This document shows, one piece after another, positions 22,301 through 32,500 of a DNA stretch of 64,000 nt. This stretch comes from Taeniopygia guttata (taxonomy: Eukaryota; Chordata; Aves; Passeriformes; Estrildidae), in NCBI RefSeq assembly GCF_048771995.1, contig NC_133024.1:1059001-1123000 (forward strand), written 5' to 3'. A program made the position numbers and the translations under genes. The notes below the pieces were generated by a model. It was not told the DNA's origin, searched no databases, and saw nothing but the letters and a program-made list of their open reading frames with translations. Position 1 is the stretch's first letter. Each line of letters begins with the position of its first letter.

Positions 22301-22938
22301 GGGCAACAAAGATGGTTAAGGGACCGAATCATCTCTTTACGAGGAAAGGCTGAGGGAACTGCGCCCGCTCAGCCTTGAGATGAAGCGACTGAGAGGGGAC
22401 CGCACTAATGTGGGTAAATATCTAAACAGAGAGTGCCAGGAGCATGGAGCAAGGCCCCGCTGGTGCCAAGCAATGACACGAGGAAGGGAAACCAACGCGC
22501 GGGAAGTTCCAGGTGAGAACACGAGGAACTAGAACGGAACTAGAACAGCACTAGAGCGCTCCAGTGCCGGTGCCGGCGCGCTGGCCCGCCCCAGGGGAGA
22601 TGGATGCCCGGAGCCGTGCGGGGCTCACCTCTCCACCAGTAGCGCTGGGACAGCCCGTGCCAGGTCTGCAGGCGGGTGCGGTGCGCGCCGTCGGGCGCCA
22701 GGTGCGCGGCGCGGATCAGGCGGGCGCGGCGCTCGGCCTGCAGCACCACCTCCAGCTCGGCGAAGCGCTGCTGGTCGCGCTGCCGCCGCTGGTAGTACAG
22801 CGTGCCGCCGCGCACCACGTAGCAGGCGGCGGCCTTGCGGATCTTCCGCTTGGCGTTGCCCTCCGTGCCCGGCGCGTACGGCTCCCGCTCGTTCGTCAGG
22901 TACCGCAGGATGGCCAGGTAGCTCTCCTCGCTGGACAT
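9831..22938 (-). CDS. ZBTB11: ZBTB11, zinc finger and BTB domain-containing protein 11 (complete, 11 coding exons)
   Basis: Eleven minus-strand exons join in one frame to 3,123 bp (1,040 residues plus stop), against about 1,053 in human. In order they are 22629-22938, 19515-19750, 18648-18879, 16746-17548, 15114-15293, 14379-14609, 13868-14012, 12708-12825, 12357-12515, 11714-11889 and 9831-10363. The N-terminus MSSEESYLAILRYLTNEREP matches the family. An integrase-like HHCC zinc finger is intact (H79, H86, C116, C119). A BTB/POZ domain spans about residues 195-310 and twelve C2H2 fingers span about 556-919. The C-terminal tail contains STLSDQSIMQVVNYVLAQQQ. It is a nuclear transcription factor; zebrafish work ties the HHCC finger to neutrophil development, and human variants cause intellectual disability. 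It shares no promoter with RPL24, which lies upstream on the same strand. Confidence 0.97.
10410..10567. repeat. 26-bp minisatellite in last ZBTB11 intron
   Basis: About six copies of a unit near 26 bp (plus strand AGAGGGGAACAGAGCAGAGA, then TGGCAC). Copies alternate between CAAGAGGGGACAG and GAGAGGGGAACAG versions. On the gene strand it is a run of CT-rich segments 50 to 200 bases upstream of the exon 11 acceptor. Confidence 0.88.
10568..11713 (-). other. ZBTB11: ZBTB11 intron 10, remainder
   Basis: About 1.1 kb of ordinary AT-rich intron. No exon, RNA gene or transposon recognised. Confidence 0.65.
11714..11889 (-). CDS. ZBTB11: ZBTB11 coding exon 10 (zinc fingers 9-10)
   Basis: Residues 805-864. 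Finger 9 (CNVCGKEFYEKALYRRHVKK) with the unusual HxxxxxH-type ending of this family, a basic linker (HGKKGRAKQNLE) and finger 10 (CEHCGRKFTQLREYRRHMNN then H). It ends before gtatgt. Confidence 0.94.
12357..12515 (-). CDS. ZBTB11: ZBTB11 coding exon 9 (zinc fingers 7-8)
   Basis: Residues 752-805. Rest of finger 7 (CDKSFYEARDLRQHMNKH) and finger 8 (CQFCGKCYSWKKDWYSHVKS then H). It ends within an arginine codon after VTDPY. Confidence 0.94.
12708..12825 (-). CDS. ZBTB11: ZBTB11 coding exon 8 (zinc finger 6)
   Basis: Residues 713-752. Finger 6 (CSICGKSFHRASGLSKHIKK then H), then the linker QPKPEVRGYQC opening finger 7. Acceptor ggtag; donor gtaagt. Confidence 0.94.
12826..13867 (-). other. ZBTB11: ZBTB11 intron 7
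   Basis: An AT-rich intron of about 1 kb with clean splice sites. No repeat family recognised. Confidence 0.65.
13868..14012 (-). CDS. ZBTB11: ZBTB11 coding exon 7 (zinc fingers 4-5)
   Basis: Residues 665-713. VCGKTFTYKHGLKMHLALH completes finger 4 and CDLCEKSFVTKRSLQEHMS plus H forms finger 5. Both have intact zinc ligands. Confidence 0.95.
14379..14609 (-). CDS. ZBTB11: ZBTB11 coding exon 6 (zinc fingers 2-3 and start of 4)
   Basis: Residues 588-664. It completes finger 2 (CKKEFQYGASLRAH) and carries finger 3 (CDICGRTLPKLYSLRIHMLK). The linker between them is rich in Ala and Gly (EAGAAGAEGTG), where the mammalian protein is Ser-rich. The exon is locally very GC-rich inside AT-rich introns. 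Confidence 0.95.
15114..15293 (-). CDS. ZBTB11: ZBTB11 coding exon 5 (zinc finger 1)
   Basis: Residues 528-587. It has the basic stretch KLVQRGKKMKQPKR, a likely nuclear localisation signal, then C2H2 finger 1 (CTDCGMVFQRRYALIMHTLK then H) and the start of finger 2 (YKCP). Acceptor acttag; donor gtaagt. Confidence 0.95.
15294..16745 (-). other. ZBTB11: ZBTB11 intron 4
   Basis: About 1.45 kb. A short piece near 15605 (AATCACAGAATACTG) weakly recalls an avian repeat end but is too short to classify. Otherwise no feature. Confidence 0.6.
16746..17548 (-). CDS. ZBTB11: ZBTB11 coding exon 4 (BTB end and disordered linker)
   Basis: Residues 260-527, 803 bp. It begins FCKSSFLPLLEFAYTSELTF and finishes the BTB domain (MAEVAMLARHLFMSEVLEIC). 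A long low-conservation linker rich in Glu, Ala, Ser and Gln follows, and the exon ends with the conserved basic KSKLRQRSVTEGGYIRLHKG block. The linker differs much from mammals, as expected of a disordered region. Confidence 0.95.
17549..18647 (-). other. ZBTB11: ZBTB11 intron 3
   Basis: About 1.1 kb of AT-rich intron separating the two BTB-coding exons. Nothing further recognised. Confidence 0.65.
18648..18879 (-). CDS. ZBTB11: ZBTB11 coding exon 3 (BTB domain, first part)
   Basis: Residues 183-260. It contains QLNQQRLSNQFCDVTLLIEG and the EYKAHKSVLAASSEYFRELF segment, the diagnostic BTB/POZ fold sequence. The splice donor follows VVDLS within a glycine codon (gtgaat). Confidence 0.96.
18880..19514 (-). 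other. ZBTB11: ZBTB11 intron 2
   Basis: An AT-rich intron of 635 bp. No repeat or RNA gene seen. Confidence 0.65.
19515..19750 (-). CDS. ZBTB11: ZBTB11 coding exon 2 (CC half of HHCC finger)
   Basis: Residues 104-182. It completes the split glycine and runs ILKQVKDYIKECSKCQEKL, giving C116 and C119 of the HHCC finger. An acidic linker (MLEELGLDAKSHEDSNETDD) and a basic KPVKKK patch follow. Donor gtaagt; acceptor ttcttag. Confidence 0.95.
20371..20612 (+). mobile_element. CR1 LINE 3' fragment
   Basis: The sequence reads like the avian CR1 3' region: a ggtttaggtaggat start, GGGCCCTGGAACAGGCTCCC, then GGGGATGGTCCTGTGCAGGG and a GATCCTTGTGGGTCCCTTCC ending with CAATTCTGT. It is a 5'-truncated copy, as usual for CR1, in the orientation opposite to ZBTB11. 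Subfamily not determined. Confidence 0.8.
22214..22279. repeat. 18-bp tandem repeat
   Basis: A unit of 18 bp (AGAAGGGAGACCTTCAGC) is repeated about 3.6 times and adjoins the 5' side of a CR1-like fragment. It probably arose by duplication of part of the CR1 sequence or its flank. Confidence 0.88.
22285..22530 (+). mobile_element. CR1 LINE 3'-region fragment
   Basis: It matches the CR1 stretch around CAGCGGAGGGCAACAAAGAT, GAGGAAAGGCTGAGGGAACT, GACTGAGAGGGGACCGCACT and AATGACACGAGGAAGGGAAA. It is truncated at both ends and lacks the usual 3' terminal octamer. It sits about 100 bp inside intron 1 of ZBTB11 from the exon 1 donor. Confidence 0.75.
22629..22938 (-). CDS. ZBTB11: ZBTB11 coding exon 1 (start and HH half of HHCC finger)
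   Basis: The ATG is at 22936-22938 (minus strand) and residues 1-104 follow. The start fits because MSSEESY is the family N-terminus and the upstream sequence is CpG-island promoter. It carries H79 and H86 and the YWWRG motif typical of integrase zinc-binding domains. It ends in a split glycine codon before gtgagc. Very GC-rich, with many arginines and alanines compared with mammals. Confidence 0.95.
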
Positions 22939-23164
22939 CGCGCCCTCGGAGCCGCGCCGGGGCTGCGGAGGAGCCTCCCGGGGTGGGGGAAGGGGGTCGG
23001 GAAGGGCCCCGGCCCGGCGGGAGCCGCGCCGGGGGGGAACTGGAGTGTCGCGGCCCGCGGCGGCAGGAGGGAGGGAGAAGCTCGGGCAGCGGCGGCGGCG
23101 GAAAGACAAAATGGCTGCTGCACAAGCGGAAGTGAGGCGTGCCGCGCGCGCGCGGGAGGGGCCG

Positions 23165-23400
23165 GGAAGGGGCGGGGGAGCGCGTCCGCCATCTTGGAAC
23201 CGGGCAGGCGACAGCCCGGGCGCAAGGCGGGGCCGCCATGTCGGAATCGGGCAGGCGACAGCCCGGACGCAAGGCGGGGCCGCCATGTCGGAATCGGGCA
23301 GGGCAGAGCCCGGGCGCGAGGCGGGGCCGCCATGTCGGAATCGGGCAGGGCAGAGCCGGGGCCGCCATGTCGGAGCCGGGCAAAGCCCGCCGCGGGGCGC
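23165..23400. repeat. 47-bp promoter minisatellite with repeated YY1-like sites
   Basis: Copies with a period of 47 bp start their GCCAT cores at 23188, 23235, 23282 and 23329; a shortened copy (35 bp on) has its core at 23364. Each unit carries CCGCCAT followed by CTTGGA or GTCGGA, the reverse of the YY1-type ATGGCGG core. The first copy (CCGCCATCTTGG) is closest to a canonical YY1 site; later copies read CCGCCATGTCGG. Confidence 0.88.
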
Positions 23401-23434
23401 GATCGTGGTGGTGGAGCCGAGGGCGCTCCCGAGG

Positions 23435-23473
23435 GAATGAATCCCTGGAATGAATCCCTGGAATGAATCCCTG
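23435..23473. repeat. 13-bp tandem triplication
   Basis: Three exact copies of GAATGAATCCCTG lie at the outer edge of the ZBTB11 CpG island. Confidence 0.92.
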
Positions 23474-23715
23474 TGCAGCCCCGGCTCCCAAACTGCAGCA
23501 GCGGCTGCTCCGGGGGCAGGAGCTGCCAGGGACGCCCGTGCCCAGCAGGAGCTGCAGCAGCGCCGCAGCCACGCCCCGGGACGCTCGGTGCGCGCTGTTG
23601 TCCGTAAGGGGCAAGAAACAAAATCCTTTAGAAGGCGCGTTTTGCTTGTCCGAGCTGTGCGCTGGTTTTTACACACGTAAGAGACACGCCAGGCAGGAGC
23701 CGGGGGCTGTGGCTG

Positions 23716-23772
23716 TTTCCCATTCCCACTTCCCATTCCCATTCTTATTCCCAGTTCCCATCCCCTCCCCTG
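23716..23772. repeat. TTCCCA-rich simple repeat
   Basis: An imperfect run of CCCATT and TTCCCA units, pyrimidine-rich on the plus strand. Confidence 0.75.
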
Positions 23773-23904
23773 CACTCGGTACCTGCGGGACGCACGGGGA
23801 GCACCGCGGTCCCCACACACAGATACCGACCGGACTGGGCAAGGCCGCCCAAAGGCGCTGTTCATGTAGGAAAAGGGTTCTGTATTTAGATTTTCGGTTT
23901 AACA

Positions 23905-24055
23905 ATGGCACTGGTCGAATACTGGAACAGGCGCCCTTAGGAGGTTGTGGAATCTGTCCTTGGAGTTGTGTTCAAGACTCAGCTGGCCATCTAAACAGAC
24001 ACGTTTTCAACAGAGTTGGAGTGGATGTCCTTTCTAACCTAAATTATTTCACTTC
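23905..24055 (+). mobile_element. CR1 LINE 3' fragment (degraded)
   Basis: It contains the CR1-like order ACTGGAACAGGCGCCCTTAG, GTTGTGGAATCTGTCCTTGG and TTCAAGACTCAGCTGGCCAT, ending near GGATGTCCTTTCTAACCTAA. It is diverged and 5' truncated. It lies between ZBTB11 and RPL24. Confidence 0.68.
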
Positions 24056-25565
24056 TGTGCACCACTGCAGTGACACCAGGCAGCCAAAGCCTGCAAACTT
24101 CAAGGCTTTAACAAATACTAACTTATTAGTCATATCTGCCAATCAGTTTCTATATATATATCATTAATGGTATTTCAAGCTGACGATAAAAACTCATCTT
24201 TATTTTCAGCTTCTTAGCTGAAAACATTCGCAAGGACACATTCAGGGTACCAGGTGTCTTGTACAAGACAGTGATGTGATTTTTATAATCGCCACTAGCA
24301 CGGGTAATATTCAGAGGTGTTTTCAGCCTTCAGTATTAAATTATTATAATTCCTTTCCCTCCTAACTACAGGCAATTTTTTTTCCTCTCTTTTCCCCTCA
24401 TTTCTGGATCCTTTGCTTTCAAATGTGCTAACTAGCCTCCAATTTCTTTCTAAATAAGTAACGCTGGGTTTTGTTAATAGCAAAAAGCGAAATTGTTTGG
24501 AAGATCATGGTGCAGATTCAATTAGTATCAAGCTAGACTTTTTTTTAATGGGTTGTAGCCTTCATCCATACCCATATCTATTTTACTAAAACCCAAACAA
24601 GGTGTAAGTACAGCCCATAATCCACAGTGCCCATTACAGCCACTGTTTTTGAAGCCCAGGACTGCACGAAGTTGAAATACAGCTGTCTTCTTGACTAGTT
24701 GTAAGGTAACAAATCAAGTCCTCAAAGGATCAACAGAAAAGTAACTGATACAGAAAATAGTGAAGGTTGGGTTTCTGTTTTGGTTCTAGTTAATCAGGAC
24801 ATTGCTTTGCCAAGGCCATTCCTGTCCAGCAAAACCGGCAAAGTTTGGGCAAGCTGTCTGCATAGTGCAGTTACTTAAGCAGACACAGGAACTCCCATGA
24901 GGAATTTCAATCCCTCTAGCAGTGGGAGGGTGGAAAATTACTAAGGGAGCCCCTATCTTCGTTCAGCAAGTTAAATATGAACCTAAATGTGCTTTAACTG
25001 TGTAACATCAGCTGCATTTGAAACCAAATCTTCACACGTTTCCTTTTCCTGACAACAGCTTCCAGCAATTCATCATTTTGGAACTTCCTGACACAGAAGT
25101 TGCATCTGAATCTTTGTGTGTAAGAGTCATGCAGTCTGTGAAACCATCCTTTCCTTTTTTTTTTACCTTTTCCATATTTGATTCTCTGTATCTTGCCACA
25201 TGCATTCCACAACACAGGACCTTTGTAAGTAATTTGCAGATGGTGTTGCTTCACACCCCCTTTTAGCTTGCATGTATCTCTGCTCTTAGAAACCTCTTTT
25301 ATGTCACTTGTCATAGACGCAGAATAAACTTAGATGCTGTTCTGTCCTTCAGGCAAGAACATTCCTCAAATACCAGCTCCTTCCTCCCTGCTACCTGAAC
25401 CACTCAGTGAAGACTGGGGGGACTGTCTAAGACTTGAAACATTTTAACGCAGAAGATCCTTTTCAGTTTGCAAAACCCAGACACGATCATTTTACAGATT
25501 CGTTCCCTTCAGCGTATCTCACACAGCTGCGCAGACCATGGCACAAGTAATGGAATTCCATCAGG

Positions 25566-25571
25566 TTTATT
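25566..25571 (-). terminator. RPL24: RPL24 poly(A) signal
   Basis: Minus-strand AATAAA lies 25 bases after the stop codon, giving the very short 3' UTR normal for ribosomal protein mRNAs. Cleavage is expected near 25545-25555. Confidence 0.85.
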
Positions 25572-25595
25572 CGGTATGACCAACAGTTTGGCAAG

Positions 25596-29190
<3,595 letters not shown>

Positions 29191-29495
29191 GATGGCGGCG
29201 GCGGCGGCGAGAGGCCGGAGGGGCGGAGCGGGCGGCGGGAGGCGGGAGGCGGTGTCGGAGCGGCGCGCGGCCCGACGGGAGCGGAGTGGGCCGAGCCGGG
29301 CCGGGCTGGGCCGGGCAGGGCCGGGCTGGGCAGTGCCGCCCCGTGCTGGCCCCGCCGCACCGCGGCCGCTTCCCGGAGCGCTCGCCCGGCCGGGCTACCC
29401 CGGCCGAGTCCCGGCCGCGGGACCCGCCGCTCTAGCCAGCGTCAAAGGCGCGGCGCTCCCGTGGCGGAGCGGCCCGGCCCATAGCTGCCCGGGGC
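29191..29495. promoter_or_regulatory. RPL24/CEP97 divergent CpG-island promoter
   Basis: Only 305 bp separate the RPL24 start codon (minus) from the CEP97 start codon (plus). The whole interval is CpG-dense without a TATA box. On the RPL24 strand, CCTCTCGCC begins at 29214, a plausible 5' terminal oligopyrimidine start that would give a 24-base leader. A GATGGCGGCGG element at 29191-29201 beside the RPL24 ATG resembles a YY1 site. A GGGCCGGGCTGGGCC run (about 29295-29331) fills the middle. Confidence 0.8.
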
Positions 29496-29547
29496 ATGGC
29501 GGCGGCCGGTGCCGAGGCCAAGGCGGGGGATGAGGCGGCCGGAGCGG
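29496..29547 (+). CDS. CEP97: CEP97 coding exon 1
   Basis: Residues 1-18, [18 protein letters not shown]. The ATG sits in a fair Kozak context (GGGGCATGG), and the donor is G|GTAAGG. This alanine-rich start is poorly conserved in the family, so the start rests on position, frame and the downstream match. Confidence 0.85.
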
Positions 29548-32500
29548 GTAAGGGCAGCCCCAGACAGGTGCCGGGGGCCGGCAGGGCGGCGATGGTGGGG
29601 GCTGCGGGTCTCGACAAGCGCTGTGGCGCTGGGGGTCTCGGGGTGAGGGGCCGGCTCGGCCCTCGGGCCCTGAGGGCTCCGCGGGGCGGGAAGCGGCCGA
29701 GGCGGCGCGGGGCCGGTGAGGGCACCCCGGGGCCGGTGAGGGCTCCGCGGGGCCGGTGAGGGCTCCGCGGGGCCGGTGAGGGCTCCGCGGGGCCGGTGAG
29801 GGCAGCGCGGGGCCGGTGAGGGCTCCGCGGGGCCGGTGAGGGCTCCGCGGGGCCGGTGAGGGCACCGCTCCCCGCCCTGAGGGGCGCCCCGGCTCCGGGC
29901 AGGACCAGCCGCTGTCCATCGTGCTGCAGGGTCCCCCGCTGTGTAGAAGCTTTACAGGCCGGGATTTCAATGATATAAGGCCAGTTTTCCCTCGAGGGGA
30001 GCGCTGAGAGGTCTCGGAGACAGCGCCGCTTCTGGGGGGTTCCTTGCTACCTGCCAAACCAGAAATAGGCGATTTTGAAATGTTTTCCTGGGTCCTGGGT
30101 CAAATTCAAATTTTTGAATTTCCTGGGTCCTGAAAGCCTATTAGGAAAATCTCGTTCCCCAGGTATTATATTAATTGAGTCTTTATGGAGTGGAATAATA
30201 ATAATTTCCTAGAGTTATACGTGTGTGTATATAATTCATGCTGTATACTGAATCGCCATGCTTAAGTAAGCAAAGTAAAGCTTGTTGCAAGAAGGACAGA
30301 CGATGGTGAGAGACCTATGCTTCTCTGAATCTTGAAGGTGCTCACAAAGGATACCCCCAGACAAGGGAGATAACACCACTGTGAAAACCTTCATCAGCAT
30401 CATGGAGAAGTGATTATAGCAAGTCTGACTGCAGGGATGTCTAGTTCAACAGCAAAGCAGCTGGATGATGTTGCCATAGAAATACAGGTTCTTTGCAAAT
30501 AGTTGTGTGTATTAAGTAGCAATTGGATGACATTATACTTGAATGCTGGAAATCTATGAGAACTGTGTGTAAAGCCACATTCTGAGTGCCTCAGAATGTA
30601 ACATCTTTTTTAGAAATCCATATTCTCTAACTGACAAAACGGTACACAAAAAATGTTTGTCTCCATCCATAGTGTAACTAAGCCCTAAAAACCTATAAAC
30701 TGTAATATAGGGTGAGAACACTATTGGGGATATGTTGCTGAAAACTGAAGCATTATTAACTTAACAGGTATTAAAAGCTAAAGGAGCACTAAAGTGATGT
30801 TTGTACATCAAATATACAGCAGAGGCTTAATGTATGAAAATTATTCTGATTATCAGGTGTCACTTTGAGTACCCAGTGATTCAAGCTCCCTGTAGATGGC
30901 ATATGTTTGCCTTTTAACTTTATGTTGTGACCCTTTCTGCATGGAACGTTTGAACTGTGTGTTGCATTAAGTAAATAGTAGGCTAGCCCATTTACAGTTT
31001 GTTCCTCCCAATGCCCCCAGTACGTAGTATGGCTGCATGGATGGCTTCTTAGTTTAGATAGAATGCTTACACATAGCTGTCAAGCTGCTCTAAACTTAAT
31101 TTCTCTGAAGAATTAAAAAATTTAGGCTCTTCTGAAATTTGGGGTTTTGAGGATCACACCTTTAAATTTAGCTACCAGAATTTTGCTGCATCTCACTTCA
31201 AAGGATCTGTTGTGATTTTCCCAGAATTCTGCCAGAGTTTTTAATTGGAACAGTGTCTGGTATGTATAGTTTCCAGTAACTGGATCAGTTACTCTTAAAG
31301 TGTTCAAGCTGAAGTAATTTGCTTCAGTTTTACATGGAAAAGAAAATGAATCCATTTTCCCAAATTATCTGCATCTGTTATAAAACAGATCTTTTTGTCT
31401 TGCGTTGCTTTTCCAGTACACGTTCTCATATATAAACTTTGTGGTGGTTTTTTTGTTGTTTTTTCTTCTTTTTTTTTCCAAAGGCTTGGTAGTCGACTGC
31501 TCAGGTCAAGGATTGCAAAAACTGGGTCCAACCTTGCCCTGTGATGCTGATACTCAGACTCTGATTCTGGACAAAAATCAGATAATTAAATTGGAACACT
31601 TGGAGAAATGCAGGAATCTGATGCAGGTGAGTGTTACTTGATTTGAAATTATTATCAAATAATGGTGATATGATGTTAGAATCTGCTGCCTTCAGGCCAT
31701 ATTATGTACTGAAGTAAGCTAGCAGTTACTGTCTTCACAGAAAGATAAATGATGGCTGACTAAAGCTTTGCTTTCAATGGAGGGGACTAAAACTAAAAAT
31801 GAGCTAAATAAATCCTAATGGGGGAGAGACATCATAAGGACACTTAGAAAAGTCACTGATAACTCAAATTTTGATAGTTATTAGCTTTTGAGTACATGGG
31901 CTTTGTAACCTTGAATATAACTTAATATAATCACTGAAAGTTCTCCTGGATAGACTCGAAGCTGCCTGATAACTTCTACAGCCCAGCTACACTGAGTTGG
32001 CAGAGGTGGGGTTTGTTGCTACAACAAACCTTCACCACACTGCCAGCTTGGTGATCATGTTACTGAAGTGTGTGTCTAGTCTGGATTTACCCTTTTAAAA
32101 GTTTGTGGTTTACAGTCCTATTAGCACAGGACCTTTTTGAGAATTGTATGAAATACATGTTGTCCTCTGCCATTTTGACAGTAAGTGCAATTTTACACCA
32201 GGAATGGGGCAACAATTTGCACAATGAATTGGCAGTTCTGATATTACAACTGTACTTTCACATGACACGATTCCTCATTCTTTTTCCTTTGTTTAGCTAT
32301 TGCTAGGATATTTTCCTCTTAAGTTTGTGGAATGAGCCGTGAGGACTCATATTCTTTGATCAGTAATTTATTTCCTGGCTCTTGCAGGTTTTTTGTCTGT
32401 GTCATTTACATGAAAATGAAATACGGAGATTGAACAAGTATCTGTTGGAGTAGATTTTTAACTATTAGAAGTAAAATCTTTATCTGCATAGTTAAAACTG

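Larger units (their letters stand above)
19751..22628 (-). other. ZBTB11: ZBTB11 intron 1
   Basis: A 2.9-kb intron with two CR1-like fragments (20371-20612 and about 22285-22530) and an 18-bp tandem repeat (22214-22279), each listed separately. The rest is unique AT-rich sequence. The end nearest exon 1 becomes GC-rich. Confidence 0.7.
22540..23480 (-). promoter_or_regulatory. ZBTB11: ZBTB11 CpG-island promoter
   Basis: A GC-dense, CpG-rich island covers ZBTB11 exon 1 and the DNA upstream of it. On the plus strand an ETS-like core AGCGGAAGTG is at 23125-23134 and a YY1-like AAAATGGCTGC at 23108-23118; both are common near the start of TATA-less housekeeping promoters. No TATA box is seen. 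Transcription probably starts close to 23100-23140, giving a leader of about 160-200 bases. The exact start is inferred. Confidence 0.75.
23481..25549. other. Intergenic region between ZBTB11 promoter and RPL24 3' end
   Basis: About 2 kb with no coding exon recognised. It holds the CCCATT-rich repeat and one CR1 fragment, listed separately. Donor-like sequences GTAAGG (23604) and GTAAGA (23677) on the plus strand could belong to a divergent noncoding transcript, but no exon can be proved. Confidence 0.6.

Noticed and set aside
22540-23865. Large open frames of 441, 329, 300 and 241 codons across the ZBTB11 CpG island
   Set aside because: GC-rich DNA lacks stop codons; only the segment 22629-22938 on the minus strand matches a protein, as ZBTB11 exon 1.
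29395-30057. 220-codon minus-strand frame across CEP97 exon 1 and intron 1 repeat
   Set aside because: Pro/Ser-rich frame generated by the 20-bp repeat and CpG island; no family match.
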